The notes under the pieces were generated by a model. The model was given only the letters and a program-made list of their open reading frames with translations. It was not told the origin of the DNA and ran no database searches. From Streptomyces sp. NRRL B-1140 (GTDB lineage: Bacteria; Actinomycetota; Actinomycetes; Streptomycetales; Streptomycetaceae), in NCBI RefSeq assembly GCF_001280065.1, contig NZ_LGEA01000036.1, positions 248,001-312,000 of the forward strand: a stretch of 64,000 nucleotides of DNA, in the 5' to 3' direction. Of the stretch, positions 54,196-62,393 are shown one piece after another. Every line of letters starts with the position of its first letter. Within the stretch, counting starts at the first letter, position 1. The position numbers and the translations under genes are program-made.

Positions 54196-55407
54196 ATGGA
54201 ACGTTCCCTGCCAGCCGCCCGTGTAGCGACCTATGTCTACTTCGTCCTGTACGGCACCTTGCTGGGCACCTGGGTGGTGCACATCCCCGCGATCGAGGAA
54301 CGCGTCGGCATCAGCCACGCCACCCTCGGCGGCCTGCTGGTGGTGCTCGGTCTCGGGGCCTTCGTGGGCATGCAGGTGGCGGGTCCGCTGACGGACCGTC
54401 TCGGCACCCGCGTCGTGGTGCCCGCCGGCGGAGTGCTCTGCGGTGCGACCCTGTTCCTGCCCGGTCTGGCCCAGGACCCGTGGACGCTGGCCGGTGCGCT
54501 GCTGGTCTTCGGGCTCTGCAACGGCTGCCTGGACGTGAGCATGAACGCCCACGCCGTGCACGTGGAGAAGGCGTACGGCCGCCCCGTCATGTCCGGCTTC
54601 CACGCCACGTTCTCCGTCGGCGGTGTCCTGGCCGCCCTCGCCGGAGCGGGCGCGGCGAGCGCCGGACTGCACCCGGCCGCGGGCATGGCCGCCACGGGAG
54701 CCGTGGGCGTCGTGATCTCCCTGGTCTCGGCACGCGCCCTGCTGCCCGCCGCTCCCGCCGTCGAGAGCCCCGGCTCCGCGTCGGAGACCGGGACGTCACC
54801 GGCCGTCGAGCGCGGCGGCCCCACGGGCCGGGTCTGGCTGCTGGCCGGGCTGGCGCTGATGGTGATGCTGTGCGAGGGCGCCGCCAACGACTGGAGCGCC
54901 CTGCACATGAGGGACGTCCTGGGCGCGTCCGCCGGTGCCGCGGCCTTCGCGTACGGCACCTTCGCCGCGGCGATGACCGCCGGCCGCCTGCTGGCCGACC
55001 GCTTCGTCGCCCGGTTCGGGTCCCTGGCGATCCTGCGCCACGGCGCCCTCATGGCCGCCGCCGGCATCACCCTCGTGGTGCTCGGCCCGTGGATGTGGGC
55101 CGTGTTCACCGGCTGGGCGCTGTTCGGACTGGGCCTGTCCGGCTGCGTCCCGCAGCTGTTCAGCGCGGCCGGCCACGCCGATCCCACCGCCGCCGGGGCC
55201 AACGTCTCCCGCGTCGCCGGACTCGGCTACGTCGGCATGCTCGCGGGCCCCGCCGTGATCGGCTGGCTGACCCACGTCGTCGCCCTCAACCACGCCTTCG
55301 TCCTGTTGACCCTGCTGTGTGTGACCACCGCCGTGGGCGCCGGTGTCCTGCGCACCGGATCCGACGACAGCACGCGCCGGCCCGAGATGGCGGCCGGCAC
55401 CCACTGA
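54196..55407 (+). CDS. YbjJ-like MFS transporter
   Basis: The transporter has 403 residues from ATG 54196. Twelve helices are visible. GLGAFVGMQVAGPLTDRLGTRVVVPAG is the MFS motif A between helices 2 and 3. LLVFGLCNGCLDVSMNAHAVHVEKAYGRPVMSGFHATFS matches E. coli YbjJ and related proteins, whose genes lie next to HAD phosphatases. That pattern also holds here: a HAD gene follows two genes downstream. The substrate is unknown. A -10 just upstream suggests a leaderless mRNA. A long hairpin follows. Confidence 0.88.
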   Translation: MERSLPAARVATYVYFVLYGTLLGTWVVHIPAIEERVGISHATLGGLLVVLGLGAFVGMQVAGPLTDRLGTRVVVPAGGVLCGATLFLPGLAQDPWTLAGALLVFGLCNGCLDVSMNAHAVHVEKAYGRPVMSGFHATFSVGGVLAALAGAGAASAGLHPAAGMAATGAVGVVISLVSARALLPAAPAVESPGSASETGTSPAVERGGPTGRVWLLAGLALMVMLCEGAANDWSALHMRDVLGASAGAAAFAYGTFAAAMTAGRLLADRFVARFGSLAILRHGALMAAAGITLVVLGPWMWAVFTGWALFGLGLSGCVPQLFSAAGHADPTAAGANVSRVAGLGYVGMLAGPAVIGWLTHVVALNHAFVLLTLLCVTTAVGAGVLRTGSDDSTRRPEMAAGTH

Positions 55408-55409
55408 CC

Positions 55410-55449
55410 GCTTGTGCGGCACGGTCCCTGACAGCCGTGCCGCACAAGC
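55410..55449 (+). terminator. Terminator after the MFS gene
   Basis: A perfect 15-bp stem (GCTTGTGCGGCACGG 55410-55424, CCGTGCCGCACAAGC 55435-55449) with a 10-nt loop follows the MFS stop by 2 nt. The downstream luciferase-like gene (start 55516) therefore probably needs its own promoter or readthrough. Confidence 0.88.
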
Positions 55450-55515
55450 TCGCCTTCCCCCGCCTCACCCGAGGTCGGGGGCGAACACGCCCTCAGCCGG
55501 CCGAAGGAGTCCCCG

Positions 55516-56508
55516 ATGTCCGAGTCCCCCTCACGTCCCGCCCCCAGCCGCGTCGGTGTCATGCTGCCGCTCGACCTCCCCGTCGGCGAGGTGCTGCCGT
55601 ATGTCCGGCGTGCCGAGGAACTGGGGTTCGACCAGGTCTGGGTGGTGGAGGACCTCGGCTGGCGAGGCGGTGTCGCCCAGGCCGCCACCGTCCTGGCCTC
55701 CACCACGCACCTCACCGTCGGGATCGGGATCATGCCCGCAGGCGCCCGCAACGTGGCCTTCGCCGCGATGGAACTGGCGACCCTCGCCCAGCTCCACCCC
55801 GGCCGGCTCGTCGCGGGCATCGGGCACGGCATGCCCGGCTGGATGCGCCAGGCCGGGTCCTGGCCCGCCAGCCCCCTGACGCTGATCAAGGAGTACGCGA
55901 GAGCGCTGCGCCTGCTCATCGCCGGTGAGCCCGGCCCCGCCAACGGCCGGTACGTGCGCTGCGAAGGCGTGGTCCTCACCGAGGTCCCGGACCTCGTGCC
56001 CCCGGTGATCCTGGGCGTCCGCGGCCCCAAGTCGCAGGCCGTGGCGGGCGAGGTCGCCGACGGGCTCCTCCTGGCCGAGCCCGCCGCACCCGGCTACATC
56101 ACCGCCTCCCTGCACAACCTGGGCCCCGCCGCCTCCACGGGCTCCCCGGAGATCGTCGTCTACGACGCCGCCGCCGTGGACGACGACGAGGAAGCCGCCC
56201 TGGCCCGCGTCCGCGCCTCCCTGGAATCGGTCGGTGAACCGCAGTGGGCCGCGCACATCGACCCCCTGCCCTTCGCCGAGGAACTGCGCGCACACCGCGC
56301 CGTCAGCCCCGACGCCCGGCACTTCGCCCGGACGATGCCCGCCGACTGGGTCCGTGCGCTGAGCATCGCCGGCACCCCCGCCCAGGCCCGCAAGGCGATC
56401 GAGGCCCGCCATGCGGCCGGCGCGACCAGCGTCGTCCTCGCTCCGGCGGGCCCCGATCCCCTGGCCGCGCTCGACTCGCTCGCCCGCGCCCTCCCCCACC
56501 GGCACTGA
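55516..56508 (+). CDS. Luciferase-like flavin-dependent (LLM class) oxidoreductase
   Basis: This 330-residue protein (ATG 55516) has the bacterial luciferase-like barrel. Motifs are VGVMLPLDLPVGEVLPYVRRAEELGFDQVWVVED, LTVGIGIMPAGARNVAFAAMELATLAQLHPGRLVAGIGHGMP and VPPVILGVRGPKSQAVAGEVADGLLL. Relatives use FMN or F420 to reduce or oxidise small molecules. F420 is common in Streptomyces, but the cofactor cannot be decided. It lies between an MFS gene and a HAD hydrolase gene, separated from the MFS gene by a hairpin and from the HAD gene by 38 nt. Confidence 0.9.
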   Translation: MSESPSRPAPSRVGVMLPLDLPVGEVLPYVRRAEELGFDQVWVVEDLGWRGGVAQAATVLASTTHLTVGIGIMPAGARNVAFAAMELATLAQLHPGRLVAGIGHGMPGWMRQAGSWPASPLTLIKEYARALRLLIAGEPGPANGRYVRCEGVVLTEVPDLVPPVILGVRGPKSQAVAGEVADGLLLAEPAAPGYITASLHNLGPAASTGSPEIVVYDAAAVDDDEEAALARVRASLESVGEPQWAAHIDPLPFAEELRAHRAVSPDARHFARTMPADWVRALSIAGTPAQARKAIEARHAAGATSVVLAPAGPDPLAALDSLARALPHRH

Positions 56509-56546
56509 CCCGAACCCCCGAGCCCCCCAAGGAACCCGACACCCTC

Positions 56547-57164
56547 ATGCCCACCGACCGCCGCCGCATCGTGCTCTTCGACCTCTTCGGGGTCATAGCC
56601 CGCCACCAGCGCCCGGGCGCCCTGGACAAAATGGCCGCCCGCTGCCACACCCCCCTGGACGCCTTCACCACGGCCTACTGGACCCACCGCCCGCCCTACG
56701 ACGCCGGCCGGCTCACCGCGTCCGCGTACTGGACCCACGTACTGCACGACCTGTCCCGCCCCGCCGACGCCGACACGATCGAAGAGCTGCGGCTCACCGA
56801 CATCCACAGCTGGTCCCGCGTCGACGAGCGCATGGTCGCCTACGTGCGGAACCTGCGGGAGCGCGCCCGGGTCGCCCTGCTGTCCAACATTCCCGCGGAC
56901 CACGCGGACGCCTTCCTCGCCGCCCAGTCGTGGCTGTACGACCTCGACCACGTCGCCTTCTCCGGAAAGATCGGTGCGGCCAAGCCCGAGCCGGCCGCCT
57001 TCCAGCACTGCGTCATCGCCCTGGGGGCCGCGCCCGCCGACTTCCTCTTCATCGACGACCGCGAGGAGAACGTCAGCGCGGCGCGGGCCGTCGGCCTGGA
57101 CGGGCATGTCTTCACCGGCCAGGACGGACTGGCGGCCGCCGTCGACGCGTGGCTGCCTCGCTGA
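56547..57164 (+). CDS. HAD-superfamily hydrolase
   Basis: The hydrolase has 205 residues from ATG 56547 (AAGGAA 13 nt upstream). Motif I is LFDLFGVIA: the first Asp is at about 11, and the usual second Asp is replaced by Phe-Gly in the DxxGV type of the epoxide hydrolase-like phosphatases. Motif II is LLSNIPADHADAF (Ser/Asn), and motif III Lys with motif IV is GAAKPEPAAFQ and FIDDREENVSAARAVG. It is probably a phosphatase of sugar-phosphate size. It may act with the MFS transporter, as in YbjI/YbjJ pairs. Confidence 0.9.
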   Translation: MPTDRRRIVLFDLFGVIARHQRPGALDKMAARCHTPLDAFTTAYWTHRPPYDAGRLTASAYWTHVLHDLSRPADADTIEELRLTDIHSWSRVDERMVAYVRNLRERARVALLSNIPADHADAFLAAQSWLYDLDHVAFSGKIGAAKPEPAAFQHCVIALGAAPADFLFIDDREENVSAARAVGLDGHVFTGQDGLAAAVDAWLPR

Positions 57165-57229
57165 TCATCTCAACAGGCGAGACGCTCATACCGGAAAACA
57201 AGACGGCTGACATCGTTGCATCACCCATG

Positions 57230-57243
57230 TTTCACACGTGAAA
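57230..57243. promoter_or_regulatory. Operator-like palindrome before the MHS transporter
   Basis: TTTCAC-AC-GTGAAA (57230-57243) is a perfect 6-2-6 inverted repeat 9 nt before the chosen start ATG 57253. A GTG inside the right arm (57238) is an alternative start. Confidence 0.5.
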
Positions 57244-57252
57244 GACCGAGCG

Positions 57253-58656
57253 ATGCCAGCTACCGATCCCGCCCGCACGCCCGTCAACCCGCGGTCCCGC
57301 GTACTCGTCGCCAGCCTCATGGGCACGACGATCGAGTTCTACGACTTCTACATCTACGCGACCGCCGCGGTGCTCGTCTTCCCTCAGCTCTTCTTCCCGA
57401 GCAGCGACCCGACCACCGCGCTGCTGTCGTCCTTCGCGGTCTTCGGCGCCGCGATGGTGGCGCGCCCGGTCGGCGCCGTCGTCTTCGGACACCTCGGTGA
57501 CCGGCTCGGCCGCAAGAAGACCCTCGTCGTCTCGCTGCTGACCATGGGCATCGCCACCTTCCTCATCGGTGTCCTGCCCACCTACGCGCAGGCCGGCTGG
57601 CTGGCCACCGCGCTGCTCGTGCTGATGCGGCTCGCGCAGGGCTTCGCGCTCGGCGGTGAGTGGAGCGGCGCCGCCCTGGTCGCGACCGAGAACGCCCCCA
57701 GCGGCAAGCGCGCCCTGTACGGCACCTTCCCGCAACTGGGCGCCCCGCTCGGCTTCATCATCGGCAACGGCCTGTTCCTCGTCATGGGCGCGCTGCTGCC
57801 GTCCGCGGCCGGCTCCGACCCCTCGCAGCCCTCGGACGCCTTCGTCAGCTGGGGCTGGCGCGTGCCGTTCCTGTTCTCCGCGGTGATGGTCGCGATCGGC
57901 CTGTGGGTGCGCTCCCGGCTCGTGGAGTCGGCGGTCTTCGCGAGGACCCGCGAGTCGGGCGGGGTGCGGCGGCTGCCGCTCGTCACGGTGGTGCGCAGCC
58001 ACGGCAAGCAGCTGGTCCTGGGCACCTTCATCATGCTGGCCACCTACGTGCTCTTCTACCTGATGACCACGTTCTCGCTGAGCTACGGACGTGCCGCGAA
58101 GGACGCCGCCGTGCCGGGACTCGGGTACGACTACACCACGTTCGTGCTCATGATGATCTTCGGTGTGCTGTTCTTCGCCGCCTTCACCCTGGTCTCGGGC
58201 CCGCTCGCGGACCGGTACGGGCGGCGCACCACGCTGATCTGGATCACCGCCGCGATCGTGGCCTTCGGACTGGTCTGGGTCCCGCTGATCGGTCTCGGCA
58301 CCCTCGGCGTGGTGCTGTGGCTCGTCCTCGGCTTCACCCTGATGGGCATGACGTTCGGGCCGATGGGTGCGCTCCTGCCCGAGCTCTTCCCGACCAGCGT
58401 GCGCTACACCGGCTCCGGCATCGCGTACAACGTCAGCTCGATCCTGGGAGCGGCGGTCGCCCCGTTCATCGCCGTGGCGCTGTGGGAGGCGGGGGACGGC
58501 TCGCCCTGGCTGGTCGGCGTCTACCTCTCGGCGATGGCGGTGCTGACGCTGATCGCGCTCCTGCTGGGCAAGGAGACCAAGCACGTCTCCCTGGACGACC
58601 GCGAGACCGCCGCCGACGACGCGAGCCGGGCTCCGGCGGGCTCCCCCGCCCCCTGA
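57253..58656 (+). CDS. MHS-family metabolite:proton symporter (MFS)
   Basis: The symporter has 467 residues from ATG 57253; GTG 57238 is in-frame but sits in a palindrome. Twelve helices are visible. LMGTTIEFYDFYIYATAAVLVFPQLFFP is the conserved helix 1 of MHS proteins (ShiA, KgtP, ProP). GHLGDRLGRKKTLV is motif A, and RLAQGFALGGEWSGAALVATEN the family signature. The C-terminal motif GPLADRYGRRTTL is also present. Such symporters import dicarboxylates, shikimate, betaine or sulfonates. It may supply the accessory catabolic gene set. A bulged hairpin lies downstream. Confidence 0.93.
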   Translation: MPATDPARTPVNPRSRVLVASLMGTTIEFYDFYIYATAAVLVFPQLFFPSSDPTTALLSSFAVFGAAMVARPVGAVVFGHLGDRLGRKKTLVVSLLTMGIATFLIGVLPTYAQAGWLATALLVLMRLAQGFALGGEWSGAALVATENAPSGKRALYGTFPQLGAPLGFIIGNGLFLVMGALLPSAAGSDPSQPSDAFVSWGWRVPFLFSAVMVAIGLWVRSRLVESAVFARTRESGGVRRLPLVTVVRSHGKQLVLGTFIMLATYVLFYLMTTFSLSYGRAAKDAAVPGLGYDYTTFVLMMIFGVLFFAAFTLVSGPLADRYGRRTTLIWITAAIVAFGLVWVPLIGLGTLGVVLWLVLGFTLMGMTFGPMGALLPELFPTSVRYTGSGIAYNVSSILGAAVAPFIAVALWEAGDGSPWLVGVYLSAMAVLTLIALLLGKETKHVSLDDRETAADDASRAPAGSPAP

Positions 58657-58701
58657 CGCCGCTCCTCTCACCGACCCTCAGACCGACCGGCGCTCACCAC
58701 C

Positions 58702-58730
58702 GCCGGGTCGCGAGCCCCCTCGCGCCCGGC
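58702..58730 (+). terminator. Terminator candidate after the MHS transporter
   Basis: GCCGGG (58702-58707) and CCCGGC (58725-58730) form a stem that continues inside with CGCGAG/CTCGCG after one bulged T, around a 4-nt CCCC loop. It lies 45 nt after the MHS stop and 80 nt before the GH25 gene. Confidence 0.7.
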
Positions 58731-58809
58731 GTACCGCCACCGTCACCGGGCATAACGACATCCCCCGGCCCGCTGGGACTTCAGCCCCGCCTGCACCAAG
58801 GGAGCCCCC

Positions 58810-59367
58810 ATGCTGCGCGGCATCGACGTGAGCGCCTATCAGTCCTCCTCCTACAGCACCGACGGTCTCTCCTTCGTCTTCGTCAAGGCGACCGAGGGAC
58901 GGTCCTACGTCAACCCGAAACTGGCCGCCCAGACGAAGCGCGCGCGGGACGCCGGGCTGGTCGTCGGCTTCTACCACTTCCTGTGGCCCGGCAACCTCAC
59001 CGCCCAGGCCGAGTACTTCGTCGGCAAAGCCCCGGACCGGCCGGGCGACATCCTCGCCGTCGACTGGGAGACGACCGGTGAGGGGACACACGCGAGCAAC
59101 GCCGAGAAGGACCGGTTCCTGCGGAAGCTGAAGGAACTGCGGCCGGACAACCGGGTCGTCCTCTACGCCAACCGCGACTTCTGGCTGAACGTCGACACGA
59201 CCTCCTACGCGGGCGACGGCCTGTGGATCGCCGACTACGTCGCGGCGGGCAAGCCCCGCATCAAGGCCAGGTGGCGCTTCCACCAGTACACCGACGACCC
59301 GCTGGACAAGAACGTGGCCGCCTTCGACAGCAGGGCGGCGCTGCGCAGATGGGCCGGGGACGCCTGA
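58810..59367 (+). CDS. GH25 lysozyme-like protein without signal peptide
   Basis: This 185-residue protein starts at ATG 58810. GH25 hallmarks are LRGIDVSAYQ, FVFVKATEGRSYVNPKLA, GLVVGFYHFLWP and ILAVDWETTGEG, where the Asp-x-Glu pair (about 80-82) is catalytic. VVLYANRDFW and WIADYVAAGKPRI follow. GH25 enzymes hydrolyse peptidoglycan, but here the N-terminus is MLRGIDVSAY with no signal peptide or membrane helix. It could be released by lysis, act in spores or use another export route. It is convergent with the F420-type oxidoreductase gene, with 13 nt between. Confidence 0.9.
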   Translation: MLRGIDVSAYQSSSYSTDGLSFVFVKATEGRSYVNPKLAAQTKRARDAGLVVGFYHFLWPGNLTAQAEYFVGKAPDRPGDILAVDWETTGEGTHASNAEKDRFLRKLKELRPDNRVVLYANRDFWLNVDTTSYAGDGLWIADYVAAGKPRIKARWRFHQYTDDPLDKNVAAFDSRAALRRWAGDA

Positions 59368-59380
59368 GCGGCGGGGTGTC

Positions 59381-60043
59381 TCAGCCGCTGAACTCCGGCG
59401 TGCGCCGCGGGGACGCCGCCGCGAGGGCCTTCCTGACGGCCTCCACGCCGTCACGCAGGCCGTAGACCGGGGTACCGGGCTGCTGGCGCCAGGATTCGTC
59501 GATGCCGCCCGCGTCCACGGTGTCGAAGCCCAACTCGTCGATCAGCTCCCGCACCGTGCGCTTGGCCGCCTCGTCGTCGCCGGCCACCGGCAGGGCCATG
59601 CGGCCGGGGTCGCCCGCGGGGAGCGGGCGGTCCAGGATGTCCTGCGCGTAGGTGCCGTTGAAGGCCTTGACGACCGGGTGGCCGATCCGGCGTTCCGTCC
59701 AGCGGCTCTCGGTGAGGCCGTCATCCTCGATCGCGGCGATCCTGCCGTCGCGCTCCCGGGGATAGTAGTTGCCGGTGTCGATGACCGCGACGCCGTCCGC
59801 CGCGCCGTCGAGCAGGCCGGAGGGAAGGTCCGGGACCGCCTTCAGCGGGACGGTGACGACGACGATCTCGGCGCCCCGGGCGGCCTCCCCGACGGTCACG
59901 GGCGTCGCGCCGGTCTCCTCCGCCAGGGCCGTGAGCGTCTCGGGGCCGCGGGAGTTGGCGACGGACACGTCGTGACCGAGGGCGGTGAGCCGCCGGGTCA
60001 GGTTGCCGCCGATGTTGCCCGCTCCGATGATGCCGATCTTCAT
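59381..60043 (-). CDS. NADPH:F420-like reductase (NAD(P)-binding F420 oxidoreductase family)
   Basis: The protein has 220 residues from ATG 60043; the upstream frame extension is not conserved-looking. MKIGIIGAGNIGGNLTRRLTALGHDVSVANSRGPETL is the NADP-binding fold of Fno-type enzymes (GxGxxG and an Arg after strand 2). VVVTVPLKAVPDL, VIDTGNYYPRERDG and HPVVKAFNGTYAQDI are family motifs. Fno transfers hydride between NADPH and coenzyme F420, but many relatives have other partners. The gene is single, downstream of the EF-hand gene on the same strand, after a strong hairpin. Confidence 0.88.
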   Translation of the reverse strand: MKIGIIGAGNIGGNLTRRLTALGHDVSVANSRGPETLTALAEETGATPVTVGEAARGAEIVVVTVPLKAVPDLPSGLLDGAADGVAVIDTGNYYPRERDGRIAAIEDDGLTESRWTERRIGHPVVKAFNGTYAQDILDRPLPAGDPGRMALPVAGDDEAAKRTVRELIDELGFDTVDAGGIDESWRQQPGTPVYGLRDGVEAVRKALAAASPRRTPEFSG

Positions 60044-60157
60044 GTCCTCGCCTCGCCCTTCGGGGGGTGAACAGCGCCTCGTGGAGTCTCGTGACCTGGC
60101 AACCCCCGGAGAGGGCGGGCTATTCCGGGCAGGTGAAGGGGCCTTCCGGGTACGGCG

Positions 60158-60191
60158 AGGGGCCCGGTCCGGGATCGTGGACCGGGCCCCT
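60158..60191 (-). terminator. Terminator after the EF-hand gene
   Basis: A perfect 13-bp stem (AGGGGCCCGGTCC 60158-60170, GGACCGGGCCCCT 60179-60191) with an 8-nt loop lies 27 nt downstream of the EF-hand stop (60218, minus strand). It separates this gene from the oxidoreductase. Confidence 0.9.
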
Positions 60192-60217
60192 TCGCTCACG
60201 GGCGGCGAGCGGTGCGC

Positions 60218-60430
60218 CTACTTGTTCAGGTAGGCCCAGAACTCGTCGAAGCTCAGCCGCTTGTCGCCGTCGAGGTCGCGGGTCTTGATGACGACCTCGG
60301 CGACCGACTCGGTGACGTTCCAATCGCCCGACCGGGCCAGGGCGGTCTTGAACTCGGCAGCGGTGATGAATCCGTCACCGTCCGTATCGATCCGCTCGAA
60401 CTGCTTGCGTGCTTCCTCGATGTCCGCCAC
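60218..60430 (-). CDS. EF-hand calcium-binding protein, two hands
   Basis: The protein has 70 residues from GTG 60430, chosen because GAGGGG lies about 7 nt upstream; ATG 60445 is alternative. Two EF loops are complete: DTDGDGFITAAE (about 15-26) and DLDGDKRLSFDE (about 52-63), each with Asp at positions 1, 3 and 5 and Glu at 12. The protein is cytoplasmic and small, like calmodulin halves. S. coelicolor has similar small proteins (CabB-CabE set); this one resembles CabD in size and place, from memory. It may buffer calcium during aerial growth. Confidence 0.88.
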   Translation of the reverse strand: MADIEEARKQFERIDTDGDGFITAAEFKTALARSGDWNVTESVAEVVIKTRDLDGDKRLSFDEFWAYLNK

Positions 60431-60445
60431 CGATCCGCCCCTCAT

Positions 60446-60634
60446 CTCGTGCTGTGCGTCCTCGTGACGCAGGTCTGACGGTGGTCAGGTTAACCGGCCG
60501 TGGCCGCCTCCGGCGCGGCGGCACCGGGCGAGCGGAACTCCGGGCGAGTGGGTCCGGCCGTGCAGGTCACCGGGCCGGTACCCGTCCCTGCCCGGTCGGC
60601 CTCCGAGGCGGGCCGCACACGGCTCGGCCGCCCT
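60446..60634. other. Intergenic region without recognised features
   Basis: This 189-nt gap lies between the EF-hand start and the end of the YVTN gene on the same strand. It should contain the EF-hand promoter. No strong hairpin or palindrome was found. Confidence 0.4.
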
Positions 60635-61813
60635 TCACCGGAAGACGCCCGTATGGCCGAGCGAGTAGCGGCCGGGCTGGGGGTAGACCGCGAGGCCGTG
60701 CGGGCCGCTGCCGACCGGGATGCGGGCCAGCTGGGTGCCGGTGCGGGTGTCGACGGCGTACACCTCGGCGTCGTAACGGCCGGACAGCCACAGCACCTTG
60801 CCGTCGGCGGAGACGCCGCCCATGTCGGGGCTGCCGCCGTCGGGCAGCTGCCACTTCTTGGTGAGCTTGCCCTGGGTGAAGTCGAAGATCGAGATCGTGC
60901 CCTCGCCGCGGTTGGTCACGTACATCTCGCGGGAGTCGCGGCTGACGTAGAGGCCGTGGCAGCCCTTGCCGGTGGGCATCAGGGTGGGCTCGGTGAACTT
61001 GTCGCCGTCCAGAACCCACATGCCGTGGGCCATCATGTCGGCGATGTAGAACCTCTTGCCGTCGGGCGAGACCTTCACGTCCTGCGGCATGGCGCCCTGG
61101 AACGGCAGCCGCTGCTGACCGACGACCTCCATCTTCTCGGTGTCGACCTTCAGCAGCTCGCCGCTGAACTCGCAGGAGACGATGAAGTAGCGGCCGTCGA
61201 GGGAGAAGTCGGCGTGGTTGACTCCGTAGCAGGAGACCGGGACCGTCTTCCTGATCTCCATGGTGTGCGGGTCGCGGAAGACCAGCTCGCGGTCGAGGGA
61301 GGCCATGACGACGGCGTATCTGCCGTTGGGCGTGAAGTACAGGTTGTACGGGTCGTGGACCTCGACGTCCTTGCCCGCCTTTCCGGTCTTCGGGTCGATC
61401 GGCGTGAGGGTGTGGCCGCGGTTGTTGTTGACCCAGAGCGTCTTCAGGTCCCAGGAGGGCACGACGTGCTGGGGCTGCCGGCCCACCCGGATCGTCTCGG
61501 TGACCTCGTACGTCTTCGGGTCGATGACGGTGACCGTGTCGGACTCGGTGTTGGGGACGTAGACCCGGGACGGGAAGTCCCTGACCACCGGGGACAGTTT
61601 GTTCGGGCGGTCGGCCGCGTACACGTCCTCGGGGTCCAGGACCGGCGGCATGCCGGGCAGGCCCTGCACGGGCTTCTTCTCGGGCGGGAGCGGTACGGCG
61701 GCCTTGGTGCCCGGCGCCTCGGGGGGCCGTTCCCCCCTACCGGTGCCACAGGCGGCGAGGACGGCGAGGACGGCACCCGCGACCAGGGTGCTCTTGAGGA
61801 GATGGGGGCGCAT
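60635..61813 (-). CDS. YVTN beta-propeller lipoprotein
   Basis: The protein has 392 residues from ATG 61813. The signal peptide ends at a lipobox LAVLAACGTG, so Cys22 is lipidated. A Pro-rich linker (25-60) follows. The propeller (about 75-392) has repeats such as RVYVPNTESDTVTVIDPKTYEVTETIRVG, LWVNNNRGHTLTPIDPKTGK, MYVTNRGEGTISIFDFTQGK and LWLSGRYDAEVYAVDTRTGTQ, i.e. seven blades. YVTN proteins bind proteins or small molecules outside the cell; some are linked to nitrous oxide reductase or cytochromes, but none of those are here. The ligand is unknown. Confidence 0.9.
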   Translation of the reverse strand: MRPHLLKSTLVAGAVLAVLAACGTGRGERPPEAPGTKAAVPLPPEKKPVQGLPGMPPVLDPEDVYAADRPNKLSPVVRDFPSRVYVPNTESDTVTVIDPKTYEVTETIRVGRQPQHVVPSWDLKTLWVNNNRGHTLTPIDPKTGKAGKDVEVHDPYNLYFTPNGRYAVVMASLDRELVFRDPHTMEIRKTVPVSCYGVNHADFSLDGRYFIVSCEFSGELLKVDTEKMEVVGQQRLPFQGAMPQDVKVSPDGKRFYIADMMAHGMWVLDGDKFTEPTLMPTGKGCHGLYVSRDSREMYVTNRGEGTISIFDFTQGKLTKKWQLPDGGSPDMGGVSADGKVLWLSGRYDAEVYAVDTRTGTQLARIPVGSGPHGLAVYPQPGRYSLGHTGVFR

Positions 61814-61889
61814 TGCACCATTTAATGGGCGCCATGGAGGGAAACGCGTGATTCGTCCGTCCGGCGACCGGGTGAGGCATCGGGCGTGC

Positions 61890-62393
61890 TCAGCGGTCGG
61901 TGACCCGCATCTCGAACCAGGTGGTCTTGCCCCGGGGCAGGAGGTCGACCCCCCAGCGGTCGGCCAGCTTGTCGACGAGGAACAGGCCGCGCCCGCTGAT
62001 GTCCGTCTCCTGGACGGGCATCAGACAGGGCAGTCCGCGGGAGGGGTCGCGGACCTCGACGCGGATCCAGCCGCGGCGTCGGTGCAGACGTAACCCGAAG
62101 ACCCGGGCACCGGTGTGGCGCACGGCGTTGCCGACCAGTTCGGAGACGAGCAGGACCGCGTCCTCGGTGGTCTTGGGGGTGAGCCCCCAGTGACGCAGGA
62201 TCACGACCTGGGTGAGCCGTCTCGCGGTGGCCGCGGACTCCGGGCGGGAGGGCAGCGGGACCTCGGCCTCCGTCGGGTTGCCGTACAACTCCAGTGCTTT
62301 CAGAGCGTGTTCGTCCTCGACGGTCGGCGACCAGCGCGCCGCGGCCGCATGTGCGTGTCCCCGCGGCTGTCCCATACCCTCCAGCCCCGCCAT
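61890..62393 (-). CDS. RsbW-like HATPase (anti-sigma factor kinase type) with TTA codon
   Basis: The protein has 167 residues if ATG 62393 is the start; other candidates are GTG 62447 and ATG 62375. The ATPase domain (about 55-165) has an N-box ELVGNAVRHTG, G1 VEVRDPSRGLP and G2 GRGLFLVDKLADRWG, as in HATPase_c_2 anti-sigma factor kinases, which are numerous in Streptomyces. Codon 101 (Leu in FGLRLH) is TTA (62091-62093, minus strand), so expression should need bldA. No sigma or anti-anti-sigma gene lies beside it, so its partner is elsewhere. Confidence 0.85.
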   Translation of the reverse strand: MAGLEGMGQPRGHAHAAAARWSPTVEDEHALKALELYGNPTEAEVPLPSRPESAATARRLTQVVILRHWGLTPKTTEDAVLLVSELVGNAVRHTGARVFGLRLHRRRGWIRVEVRDPSRGLPCLMPVQETDISGRGLFLVDKLADRWGVDLLPRGKTTWFEMRVTDR

